Source: JAILEN01 sp036723975 (GTDB lineage: Bacteria; Bacillota; Clostridia; Lachnospirales; Lachnospiraceae). Taken from it: a stretch of DNA of 64,000 bases. Shown in pieces: positions 17,880 to 25,647 of the stretch. Under the pieces are notes generated by a model. The model saw only the letters and a program-made list of their open reading frames with translations, did not search any database and was not told where the DNA came from. The stretch lies in assembly GCA_036723975.1 (NCBI GenBank), contig DAIMGJ010000003.1, positions 1 through 64,000 on the forward strand, written 5' to 3'. Each line of letters begins with the position of its first letter. Within the stretch, counting starts at the first letter, position 1. A program made the translations under genes and the position numbers.

Positions 17880-19664
17880 ATGAAAAAATATTTGGTAAAA
17901 AACTGGTGGAGATATCTGATTGGAGGCATTTCTCTGATTGCGAGTACCGCCATTGATATATTGGTGCCCTTTATTACGCTTTCCATGGTGGATGATGTCA
18001 TTGTGGGCGGAAATATGGCACTGTTTAAACGAGATGTGCTTTTATTTGCGGCAGCAGGATTAGGCAGAGCCTTTTTCCAATTTGTAAAAGAGTTTTTATG
18101 TGATATGGCGGGATGCCACGTGGCAAGCGGTTTAAGAAAAGACATGATGCGCCATATCTTTACACTGGATAAAAAGTATTTTGATAAAACAAATACCGGT
18201 GAACTTATGGCACGTGTAAAAGACGATTGCGGTGCTGTTTGGGATTTGACCGGATTTGTGGGGATGCTTTTTACCGAGGCTATCGTCTACTTTACCGGCG
18301 TTGTCATCTGTATGGTAAAGCTGAACTGGAAGTTAAGCCTTGTGCCGCTTGTGTTTATGCCGCCTCTTGCTTATGTGGCACTTCACTTGGAGAAAAAGCT
18401 GGGCAAGGACTACGACGATATCAGTGATAAAAACGCGGCGCTGACAAAGACAGTAGAGGAAAATATTTCCGGAGTACGAACCGTAAAAGCTTTTTCTGCG
18501 GAGGCTTCCGAGATGAAAAAGTTTGATGAGAAAAACAAGGAATACGGTGATGCAAATAAAAAGTTTGCATCCGACTTGGCAGACAGCGATCCTTTGTTGG
18601 CACTGATTCCCAAAATTATGCAGGTATGCGTGGTGGCCATCGGCGGTTATGCGGTGATTCAGGGAAACCTGACCTACGGAACCCTGGTTGCTTTTGTATC
18701 CTATTCCATTAATATCGTTTGGCCTATTGAAAACCTGGGGTGGATGCTTTCGTTATTGTCCCAAGGGGTTGCCGGATACAAAAAGATTAAGACGGTTTTG
18801 AATGTACAGCCGGAGATTACGGATGGCTCGATTACCGATGGAGACAAGACAAATGGAGGCGTTTTGAAAACAAGCATTGATACGGACTGCTTGGAAACAG
18901 AAGTGGCTCATACCGGCGAGATTTCTTTTGAGAACGTTTACTTTGATATTGACGGAAAACGTATTTTAGAAGATGTCAGTTTTACCATTAAAAAGGGGAA
19001 AACCCTTGGAATTATGGGAGCTACCGGAGCAGGTAAAAGTTCTGTTGTTAATCTAATCGAACGATTTTACGATACGACAGGCGGTCGCATTTTAATCGAA
19101 GGTCGTGATATTAAGACAATGCCTCTTTCCGACGTTCGTGATTTTTCCTCCGTGGTAACTCAGGATGTATTTTTGTTTTCTGATACGATTTCTTCGAATG
19201 TTCGCCTCGGATACAAATCTACAATGGATGAACGTACGGTGCGAGATGCGATAGAAAAGGCACATGCCGCAGAGTTTGTGGAGAACTTAACCGATAGTTA
19301 TGATGCGGTAATCGGTGAGCGAGGCATCGGCTTATCCGGCGGACAAAAGCAGCGATTATCAATTGCACGAGCGCTTGCAAAAAAAGCCGATCTGTTGATT
19401 TTAGATGATTCCACATCCGCACTTGATATGGAGACGGAGCATGCCATTCAAAATGAACTTCGTGCGAAAAAAGATACCAGTAAGATTATCATCGGTCACC
19501 GTATTTCTTCGGTTAAAGATGCAGATGAAATTATAGTTTTGGAAAACGGTAAGGTAAAAGAGCGCGGTACACACGAGCAGCTTTTGTTAAAGAAGGGGCT
19601 TTACTACAGCACCTATGAAGCACAGTACGGCGACTATCACAATGCCTTGGCGGTAAATGCTTAA
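17880..19664 (+). CDS. Heterodimeric ABC exporter subunit 1, degenerate catalytic site
   Basis: This 594-residue half-transporter has six membrane helices (about residues 1-310), then an ABC domain: Walker A GATGAGKSS, Q loop VVTQDVFLF, signature LSGGQ, Walker B LLILDDST and H-loop GHRIS. The catalytic base after Walker B is Asp, not Glu, which marks the non-hydrolysing site of heterodimeric exporters (BmrC/TM287 type). The ATG at 17880 follows GAAAGGAAG; an upstream in-frame GTG overlaps that site. It pairs with the next gene, 16 bp downstream, and is preceded by an attenuator. Confidence 0.9.
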   Translation: MKKYLVKNWWRYLIGGISLIASTAIDILVPFITLSMVDDVIVGGNMALFKRDVLLFAAAGLGRAFFQFVKEFLCDMAGCHVASGLRKDMMRHIFTLDKKYFDKTNTGELMARVKDDCGAVWDLTGFVGMLFTEAIVYFTGVVICMVKLNWKLSLVPLVFMPPLAYVALHLEKKLGKDYDDISDKNAALTKTVEENISGVRTVKAFSAEASEMKKFDEKNKEYGDANKKFASDLADSDPLLALIPKIMQVCVVAIGGYAVIQGNLTYGTLVAFVSYSINIVWPIENLGWMLSLLSQGVAGYKKIKTVLNVQPEITDGSITDGDKTNGGVLKTSIDTDCLETEVAHTGEISFENVYFDIDGKRILEDVSFTIKKGKTLGIMGATGAGKSSVVNLIERFYDTTGGRILIEGRDIKTMPLSDVRDFSSVVTQDVFLFSDTISSNVRLGYKSTMDERTVRDAIEKAHAAEFVENLTDSYDAVIGERGIGLSGGQKQRLSIARALAKKADLLILDDSTSALDMETEHAIQNELRAKKDTSKIIIGHRISSVKDADEIIVLENGKVKERGTHEQLLLKKGLYYSTYEAQYGDYHNALAVNA

Positions 19665-19680
19665 AGGGAGGTGAAGTACT

Positions 19681-21456
19681 ATGGCAATTAACACCACCAA
19701 AGAAGATGAAGAATTAAAAGAGAGCATAAAGCTTGATGTTTTAAGGCGCCTCTTAAAAAATCTTTTGGAATACAAAGGGAAAATTGTAATCGTTACGGTT
19801 TTGATTTTAATCACGGTTTTTGTAGCTACGGTATATCCGCTTTTGATTGAAAAAATAATCGACGATGAGATTTATAAAGGAAATGTAAAAGGACTTCTTA
19901 CCATGGCAGGCATCATGGTGGCCCTGGCGGTTGTAAGTTATGGGGCGACCCGTATCTGGCGTCATATGATGGCGGAGATTTCAAATGATTTGATTTTAAA
20001 CATCCGTCGAAAACTATATGTGCATATTCAGGAGTTGGGAGTGGACTTTTTTGATCAGCGCCCGGCGGGAAAGATTTTAGCAAGAGTTACAGGAGATGTA
20101 AACGCATTAAAGGAAGTCCTTTCCAGTACGGTAACGAATTTAATTCCTGAGATTGTAACATTGGTAGTTATTGTTGCGGTTATGATTATAAAAAGTCCGA
20201 TTCTTTCCCTTTCGGCAGCGGTTGCAGTTCCGATTATCATGGTTGGTCTTTACCTATGCCAGATTATCGCTCATAAGCGCTGGCAGATCTGGAAGAAGAA
20301 AGAGTCTAATATGACGGCCTTTATTCACGAGGGAATCGAAGGTGTGTCAACGATTCAAAGTTTTCATGCCGAGGAAGAATCAAACCGCGAGTTTGAGGGA
20401 ATTGTGGGAGAACTTGTGGATGCATTCCGTTCTGCAGTTTCCATTAATGATTTGTACAGCCCAACTATCGAGATTTCTTTTGGACTGGGAACGGCGACCC
20501 TTTATTATTTGGCAGTTACAAAATTACATGTGCAAGCGGAATCTGTGGGTACATTATCCGCATTTGTGTTGTATCTTAGCATGTTTTTTAATCCAATAAG
20601 AAACTTGACAAACTACTATAACAAACTTATTACTAATCTTGCTTCTGCGGAAAGAGTCTATGAGATTATGGATATGGAACCTTTGGTAAAGGATGGGGAA
20701 TCGGTGATTGATATCCCGGAAATCAAAGGAGACGTGGAGTTTTCTCATGTGACCTTTGCGTACCCGGATGAACCGGATGTGGATATTTTGCACGATGTAA
20801 GTTTTGAGGCAGCAGAGGGCGAAACCATCGCGCTTGTTGGCCCTACCGGAGCCGGAAAGACAACGATTGTAAGCCTCTTAAGCCGCTTTTACGATACGAA
20901 AGAGGGCCGTGTGCTTGTTGACGGTTACGACATTTCCGAAGTATCCATTCAGTCCCTGCGCAGTCAGCTTGGAATCATGACCCAGGATAATTATTTGTTC
21001 TCCGGAACCATTCGGGACAACATCAAATACGGTCGCCCGGATGCAACGGAGGAAGAGATGCTGGCAGCCGCAAAGGCGGTACATGCGGACGATTTCATTT
21101 CTCAGATGGAAGATGGCTATGATACCAAGATTACGGAGCGAGGCGGCGGACTTTCCAACGGACAGCGTCAGCTCATTGCATTTGCAAGAACCTTGCTTAC
21201 GGATCCGAAGATTTTGATTTTGGATGAGGCCACATCTTCCATTGATACCCATACGGAAATTCTGGTACAGCAGGGCATAGAGGAGTTGTTGAAAAAGAGA
21301 ACGTCTTTTGTGGTTGCGCACCGACTTTCTACCATTAAAAATGCGGACAAGATATTCGTCATTGATGACGGTGGAATCTTAGAGTGGGGAAACCACGATA
21401 GCCTCATGGAGAAACAAGGGGCTTACTATGACTTATATTCTGCACAGTATATATAG
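19681..21456 (+). CDS. Heterodimeric ABC exporter subunit 2
   Basis: The 591-residue half-transporter has six membrane helices followed by an ABC domain with Walker A GPTGAGKTT, Q loop IMTQDNYLFSG, a Walker B with the canonical catalytic Glu (ILILDEATSSID) and H-loop AHRLS. Its signature is LSNGQ instead of LSGGQ. The asymmetry with subunit 1 (canonical signature, Asp at the catalytic position) is as expected for a working heterodimer: the one consensus ATP site uses this Walker B and the partner's LSGGQ. It starts after AAAGGGAGGTG. Drug or lipid export is inferred. Confidence 0.92.
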   Translation: MAINTTKEDEELKESIKLDVLRRLLKNLLEYKGKIVIVTVLILITVFVATVYPLLIEKIIDDEIYKGNVKGLLTMAGIMVALAVVSYGATRIWRHMMAEISNDLILNIRRKLYVHIQELGVDFFDQRPAGKILARVTGDVNALKEVLSSTVTNLIPEIVTLVVIVAVMIIKSPILSLSAAVAVPIIMVGLYLCQIIAHKRWQIWKKKESNMTAFIHEGIEGVSTIQSFHAEEESNREFEGIVGELVDAFRSAVSINDLYSPTIEISFGLGTATLYYLAVTKLHVQAESVGTLSAFVLYLSMFFNPIRNLTNYYNKLITNLASAERVYEIMDMEPLVKDGESVIDIPEIKGDVEFSHVTFAYPDEPDVDILHDVSFEAAEGETIALVGPTGAGKTTIVSLLSRFYDTKEGRVLVDGYDISEVSIQSLRSQLGIMTQDNYLFSGTIRDNIKYGRPDATEEEMLAAAKAVHADDFISQMEDGYDTKITERGGGLSNGQRQLIAFARTLLTDPKILILDEATSSIDTHTEILVQQGIEELLKKRTSFVVAHRLSTIKNADKIFVIDDGGILEWGNHDSLMEKQGAYYDLYSAQYI

Positions 21457-21463
21457 GCATCAG

Positions 21464-21533
21464 AAAAAATCTCAAATGTTTTTCATGTAGACCGCTTCTT
21501 TGGCGGTCGATGAAAAAGCATTTGAGATTTTTT
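21464..21533. repeat. Hairpin repeat family A, copy 1 (bidirectional terminator)
   Basis: An A-tract plus ATCTCAAATG pairs with CATTTGAGAT plus a T-tract. Inside are TTTTCAT/ATGAAAA, then a variable inner stem GACCGC/GCGGTC around a TTCTTT loop. Near-identical copies occur at 38603-38673 and (reverse) 56032-56103, with different but still paired inner stems. It terminates the ABC operon here. Confidence 0.8.
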
Positions 21534-21562
21534 AATAGATTATAAATATGGGAAAATATGAA

Positions 21563-21591
21563 TTGATATTTATAATGAAATCCAATATAAT
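21563..21591 (+). promoter_or_regulatory. Strong promoter of the tRNA-Pro / folT unit
   Basis: TTGATA (21563-21568), 17 bp, TATAAT (21586-21591). Expected transcription start is near 21598, about 47 nt before the tRNA. Confidence 0.75.
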
Positions 21592-21644
21592 GTGACGAGG
21601 GCATGGTGAAGGCGCGAAATGATACGCGTTTTTGCTTGCCATCT

Positions 21645-21717
21645 CGGGGTGTGGCTCAGGTGGTAGAGCACTAGACTGGGGGTCTAGGGGCCGCAGGTTC
21701 AAGTCCTGTCACTCCGA
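21645..21717 (+). tRNA. tRNA-Pro, anticodon GGG
   Basis: A complete cloverleaf can be drawn: acceptor CGGGGTG/CACTCCG (one G-U), D stem GCTC/GAGC, anticodon stem CTAGA/TCTAG around the loop CTGGGGG (anticodon GGG, decoding CCC and CCU), and T arm GCAGG-TTCAAGT-CCTGT. The discriminator is A, and CCA is not encoded. No terminator separates it from the downstream THF riboswitch and folT, so all may come from one transcript. Confidence 0.93.
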
Positions 21718-21745
21718 TTCGGTTCAAAGGAACCGGTTGAAAAAA

Positions 21746-21905
21746 TACAGAGTAGATTCTAAAGCGTTAAGTGCTGAGTATACAGGGAGTTGATACTCGG
21801 ACGAAAAGAAACATCTTGCGGTTTTAGAGTCGCATCCCGCTGTTACATAATGAGATGATGAGACCTCTTTATGTATATGTAGGATATGCAAAGGAGGTTT
21901 TTTAT
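21746..21905 (+). promoter_or_regulatory. THF (tetrahydrofolate) riboswitch with RBS-masking expression platform
   Basis: The folT-motif core is clear: closing stem ACAG (21747-21750) / CTGT (21840-21843), AGTAGATTCTAAAGCGTTAAG on the 5' side and CTTGCGGTTTTAGAGTCGCA on the 3' side, with a hairpin of GAGTA/TACTC type between. Downstream, ACCTCTTT (21863-21870) can pair with the ribosome site AAAGGAGGT (21890-21898), which is followed directly by a T-tract. A competing hairpin ACATAA...TTATGT (21845-21874) would free that site. Tetrahydrofolate should thus lower folate transporter expression. Confidence 0.88.
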
Positions 21906-21906
21906 T

Positions 21907-22440
21907 ATGAACAAACTTAAAAATGTGTACGTGTTAACGGTATGTGCTCTTTTGGTAGCCATTGCAACAGTCCTTGGATTTTTCAAACTGGTGGTGATAC
22001 CGGAACTCATTGAGATTCGATTTGCTTTCATGCCTATTGGTATGAGCGGTATGTTGTTTGGCCCGTTTATCGGAGGAATGGTAGGGGCTTTGGCAGACGT
22101 TCTTGGCTATCTTGTAAATCCTACCGGTCCGTTTTTCCCGGGCTTTACCATTGCAACTGCCATTTCCGGCGTGATTTACGGTGTCTTTTTATATAAGAAG
22201 AAAATCACCATTCCCCGTGTTATGTTGGCTCAGGCAGTAGAATCCGTAGTAGTTTCTCTTTTACTGAATTCTTTAAACCTTTCTATATTATATGGAAACG
22301 GATTTATCGCAGTACTTACTCCAAAGATTATTAAGGCCATCGCTTTGTATCCGTTTAAGACCGCACTTTTGTATTTGGTATTGATTGCGGTTCCGAGAAT
22401 CGTACCACAGCAGATGAAGGAAGCATTTGCAAAACAATAA
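21907..22440 (+). CDS. folT: Folate-family ECF transporter S component
   Basis: The 177-residue integral membrane substrate-binding protein of an energy-coupling-factor vitamin importer has about six helices. Family features include the IEIRFAFMPIGMSGMLFGPFIGGMVGALADVLGYLVNPTG region. The start at 21907 is set by AAAGGAGGT nine bases upstream; an in-frame upstream ATG would lie inside the control region. A THF riboswitch directly upstream identifies the ligand as folate. The EcfA/T energising module must be encoded elsewhere. A hairpin terminator follows. Confidence 0.9.
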   Translation: MNKLKNVYVLTVCALLVAIATVLGFFKLVVIPELIEIRFAFMPIGMSGMLFGPFIGGMVGALADVLGYLVNPTGPFFPGFTIATAISGVIYGVFLYKKKITIPRVMLAQAVESVVVSLLLNSLNLSILYGNGFIAVLTPKIIKAIALYPFKTALLYLVLIAVPRIVPQQMKEAFAKQ

Positions 22441-22444
22441 GATA

Positions 22445-22513
22445 TTGACATTTTAAAAGGAAGCGAGTATCATCAAGATAAATTGTGCGCAATTTATTTT
22501 TGGTGATACTCTT
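22445..22513 (+). promoter_or_regulatory. trxB promoter, palindromic operator and overlapping terminator hairpin
   Basis: TTGACA (22445-22450), 17 bp, TATCAT (22468-22473). Just after it lies a palindrome with 8-bp arms ATAAATTG/CAATTTAT (22478-22497), sharing the core AATTGTGC(A/G)CAATT with the site at 2704. The palindrome is the tip of a longer inverted repeat (GAGTATCATCAA from 22465 / TTGGTGATACTC to 22513) followed by TTTTTATTTT. That repeat would end folT transcripts but is cut by the trxB start site. Confidence 0.7.
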
Positions 22514-22534
22514 TTTATTTTGGAGGTAGAAGGT

Positions 22535-23452
22535 ATGTATGATGTGATTATTATAGGAAACGGTCCCGCAGGATTGTCTGCAGGAATCTATGCAAAAAGA
22601 GCCGGATTAAATGCACTTATGATTTCGGACTCTCCGCTGGCAGGGGGTCAGATTACTTCTACCTATGAAGTGGACAATTATCCGGGACTTCCGAAAATTT
22701 CCGGTTTTGATTTGGGCGATAAGATGAAGGAACATGCGGATAATTTTGGCATGGAATACGAAACCGGTCGTGTCAATGAAATTGTGGATAAGGGCAAAAG
22801 CAAGGTGTTAAAGACCGATGATGGAAAAGAATTGGAAACAAAAACCGTCGTTATTGCTACCGGTGCCGATCACAGAAAACTGATGACTCCGGGCGAGGAA
22901 GAACTTACCGGCATGGGAGTTTCTTACTGTGCAACCTGTGACGGAGCATTTTTTAGAAATAAAACCGTTGCTGTTGTGGGTGGTGGAGATGTGGCTTTGG
23001 AAGATGCCATCTTTTTATCGCGCTTTGCTGCAAAGGTGTATCTGATTCATCGTCGCGATGAGTTCCGCGGAGCAAAGGTGTTGCAGAATCAGATTTTTGC
23101 AAACGAGAAGATTGAGTGCATCTACGATACGGTGGTAGATGAAATCGTAGGATCCGACAAAGTAGAAAAAGTAATTATTACAAATAAAAAGACGGGGATA
23201 CAAAACGATATTGCCTTGGACGGAGTATTTATTGCTGTGGGCATTACTCCTAACCTTAATAATATAGAAGGACTTCCGTCCCGTGATGAAGGCGGATACA
23301 TTATTGCCGATGAATCCTGTGAGACCTCCATCCCCGGTGTTTACGCTGCCGGTGATGTTCGTACCAAGCAGCTTCGACAGGTCATCACCGCTGCCGCCGA
23401 CGGCGCCAACGCGATTACATCTGTCGAAAGATATCTTAATTCTTTAGTCTAG
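22535..23452 (+). CDS. trxB: Thioredoxin reductase
   Basis: The 305-residue flavoenzyme reduces thioredoxin with NADPH. It shows the FAD loop IIGNGPAGLSAG at the N-terminus, the redox-active CATC at residues 132-135, the NADPH loop VVGGGDVALEDA, and the C-terminal FAD motif GVYAAGDVRTKQLRQVITAAADGA. The ATG at 22535 follows TTGGAGGTAGAAGG; an in-frame TTG further upstream overlaps this site. It is probably co-controlled with the redox operon at 2.7 kb by a shared palindrome. A large structured repeat begins 12 bp after the stop. Confidence 0.95.
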   Translation: MYDVIIIGNGPAGLSAGIYAKRAGLNALMISDSPLAGGQITSTYEVDNYPGLPKISGFDLGDKMKEHADNFGMEYETGRVNEIVDKGKSKVLKTDDGKELETKTVVIATGADHRKLMTPGEEELTGMGVSYCATCDGAFFRNKTVAVVGGGDVALEDAIFLSRFAAKVYLIHRRDEFRGAKVLQNQIFANEKIECIYDTVVDEIVGSDKVEKVIITNKKTGIQNDIALDGVFIAVGITPNLNNIEGLPSRDEGGYIIADESCETSIPGVYAAGDVRTKQLRQVITAAADGANAITSVERYLNSLV

Positions 23453-23464
23453 TATACGTCACCC

Positions 23465-23645
23465 GTATTTGGAGTGAATGCAGATATTTCCTCGGCACCG
23501 TCTCCGCTCTACCTCATCCCTTTGAATATGTATTCGGTTCTCGCCTACCGGCTCGGTCGGTGCTTCTCACTTCGTGAGAGGTGTCCACCGGACACCCGCA
23601 CCGCTCCGCGGATGACTGTCGGAAATATCTCATTCATCCAAATAC
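23465..23645 (+). repeat. 181-bp structured intergenic element, copy 1
   Basis: The ends pair over about 25 bp (GTATTTGGA.. with ..TCCAAATAC; AGATATTTCC with GGAAATATCT), continue through GTCTCCGC/GCGGATGAC, and close on a CGGTGC/GCACCG stem. That stem carries two small hairpins: TCTCAC-ttc-GTGAGA and GTGTCC-acc-GGACAC. The middle 130 bp are almost identical to the copy at 29617-29797, while the outer arms differ in a paired way. It lies directly after trxB and does not code. Confidence 0.85.
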
Positions 23646-23713
23646 TGTGAAGAGTAAATAATTATAATTTTTGTAATAAAAAAATAAGGAAAAATAAGGC
23701 GAAAAACTAAATG

Positions 23714-23742
23714 TTGACACAGAAGTTTCTGCTTGCTATAAT
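23714..23742 (+). promoter_or_regulatory. Consensus promoter of the NlpC/P60 gene
   Basis: TTGACA (23714-23719), 17 bp, TATAAT (23737-23742): a perfect sigma-A consensus. The 5' leader of about 70 nt ends in TTAAGGAG before the ATG. Strong expression is expected. Confidence 0.85.
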
Positions 23743-23819
23743 AACGAAGTAACAAGTTGTAACAAAATCGTAACATTTCTCGAGTAGGAGATAGAGAAAG
23801 GTTTTAAGGAGTTTATACA

Positions 23820-25004
23820 ATGAATAAAAACAGAAAGCTTAGAGTCGTTACCTACACCCTTGCTGCAAGTATGTTAATGGGATCTGCCGGTTTAAAAAGT
23901 GATGCGGCAGCTTTAGCGGGGGCTACCGCAGCGTTGTCTACGGATGTAACAACTCAGGCTACGGCGAATTCATATTCTACTTTATCAGGAATCAACTTAG
24001 CGATGGCAGATGTGCTTGGCAATGCATGTGCAGCAGATTCTACCGTTTCAGAAAGCGAGACAGAAGCAGTTGCTACAAATGCTCCGGCTGACTATACAGG
24101 AATCGCCATTGCACAGGTTAATGATTATGTAAATGTTCGTTCCGTCGCTTCCGAAGATGGTGAAGTTGTTGGAAAGTTATATAATAACAGTGCAGCTCAG
24201 GTGCTTGCTACCGAGGGTGACTGGTATCAGATTACATCAGGAAATTGTACAGGATACGTAAAATCCGAGTTTGTAGTAGTGGACAACCCGGAATTGGCAG
24301 CAGCAGTTTCCAGACGAGTTGCAAAGGTAAATACCGAGACGTTGTATGTTCGTTCCGAGGCAACCACAGAATCAGGCGTTATTACTATGGTTCCTATGAA
24401 TGACGACCTTACCGTTGTTGATGAGTCTACATTGGCGGACGGTTGGGTTAAGGTTTCTGCAGAAGGCGGTGACGGATATGTTTCAACCGATTATGTTACT
24501 TTAAGTACAGAGTTTACATATGCAGAATCCAAAGAGGAAGAAGAAGCAAGACTTGCTAAGGAAAAGGCTGAGAGGGAAAAGGCTGCAGCAGCTGCCGCAG
24601 CATCCAAGAAGAAAGCCGCTTCAAGTTCTTCCGACACTAAGGTTTACGACGCACCGGGAAGTGCAGCAGGTTCAAGTGTAGCTTCCTATGCTTGCCAGTT
24701 TGTCGGCAACCCGTATGTTTATGGTGGATCTTCTCTTACAAACGGAACCGACTGTTCCGGATTTGTAATGAGCGTTTATGCAGCATTCGGAGTTGGCCTT
24801 CCACATTCTTCCAGCGCAGACAGAGGTGTTGGTTATGGTGTAAGCACCGATGCTATGTCACCGGGTGATATCGTTTGCTACAGCGGACATGTTGGTATCT
24901 ATATCGGAAACGGAACTATCGTTCATGCTTCCAATGAGCGTACAGGAATTACTTATTCCAACGTAAACTATCGTCCGATTTTGGCAGTACGTAGAATTTT
25001 CTAA
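23820..25004 (+). CDS. Secreted NlpC/P60 peptidoglycan endopeptidase with two SH3b domains
   Basis: The 394-residue protein has a signal peptide (residues 1 to about 33, KLRVVTYTLAASMLMGSAG) and two bacterial SH3 domains (about 95-155 and 165-230, each with YVNVRS/LYVRSE). An Ala/Lys-rich linker (235-275) leads to a C-terminal NlpC/P60 domain. The catalytic triad is visible: Cys312 in TDCSGF, His357 in SGHVGIY and His369 in VHAS. It should cut stem peptides (gamma-Glu to diamino acid) in the cell wall. FtsEX, which often activates such hydrolases, is encoded 1.7 kb downstream. A strong terminator follows. Confidence 0.93.
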   Translation: MNKNRKLRVVTYTLAASMLMGSAGLKSDAAALAGATAALSTDVTTQATANSYSTLSGINLAMADVLGNACAADSTVSESETEAVATNAPADYTGIAIAQVNDYVNVRSVASEDGEVVGKLYNNSAAQVLATEGDWYQITSGNCTGYVKSEFVVVDNPELAAAVSRRVAKVNTETLYVRSEATTESGVITMVPMNDDLTVVDESTLADGWVKVSAEGGDGYVSTDYVTLSTEFTYAESKEEEEARLAKEKAEREKAAAAAAASKKKAASSSSDTKVYDAPGSAAGSSVASYACQFVGNPYVYGGSSLTNGTDCSGFVMSVYAAFGVGLPHSSSADRGVGYGVSTDAMSPGDIVCYSGHVGIYIGNGTIVHASNERTGITYSNVNYRPILAVRRIF

Positions 25005-25016
25005 ACTAGGTTAATC

Positions 25017-25051
25017 AAGAGGCAAGCGAAGTTTCGCTTGCCTCTTTTTTT
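25017..25051 (+). terminator. Rho-independent terminator after NlpC/P60
   Basis: Perfect 14-bp arms AAGAGGCAAGCGAA (25017-25030) / TTCGCTTGCCTCTT (25033-25046) with more than six Ts following. Confidence 0.9.
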
Positions 25052-25647
25052 ATTGGTGAATAGTTTTGCAGTAGACATGTGGAGAGTCTGGGGAGGCAAA
25101 CAATATTTTGTAATAATTAAAAGAATGAAAAAAGAAAATGCAAGCAAGAAAACGGTTTCTTCATTTTGCACAAAAAAATGAAAGCTTGTAAAGAAACGAA
25201 AAAAATAATATGGGGTTTTCCACAAAAGTTTTCCACAAAATGTGTTCGAAATGTAACGTAAAATATAGTTATAAACGACTTGTCCACATTATCCACATAA
25301 AACTTGAAAAAAAACATAAACGTCTGTTTTGTTGCTTTTTTATAAAAATAGGTAAGGATTGAAAGAACTCTTTGACAAAATAATTGTAATTCATCAAATT
25401 GTTACGAAAAGAATTTTTTGTAATATTTCTGTTATAAGTTGATATTGTCTGACAAAATAAAACAATTCGATTTTGGGGAGAATCCTAAAAATCTCAAAGA
25501 AGGAAAATTGCATAAAAAAGAACGATATCATACTTCCATTTTTAAGCATTTTATATTACACTTATGAAAGAACTTGGTTAAAGTATAAAAAACTATCAGA
25601 ATGTAATTGTATAAAATGTATAAAAGGGGACTAGGAGGGACGAGTTT
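25052..25647. other. 600-bp AT-rich intergenic region with a cluster of DnaA-box-like sites
   Basis: No gene is seen. Four sequences related to the DnaA box lie within 82 bp, all in the same orientation: TTTTCCACA at 25216-25224 and 25229-25237, TTGTCCACA at 25280-25288 and the perfect consensus TTATCCACA at 25289-25297. A weaker inverse match (TGTGGAGAG) lies near 25079. The flanks are very AT-rich. dnaA and dnaN are not nearby, so this is not the usual Firmicute origin. The CdaR-like gene downstream may use part of it as promoter. Confidence 0.55.

Noticed and set aside
23541..23640. Short open frames within the structured elements (for example a peptide containing SLRERCPPDTR, seen in all three copies)
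   Set aside because: The frames arise from the repeated palindromic core, have no ribosome sites, and in copy 3 appear on the opposite strand. RNA/DNA structure, not protein, is conserved.
25216..25297. Replication origin oriC
   Set aside because: DnaA boxes are present, but dnaA, dnaN, rpmH and other origin neighbours are missing. Only a DnaA-box cluster is claimed.
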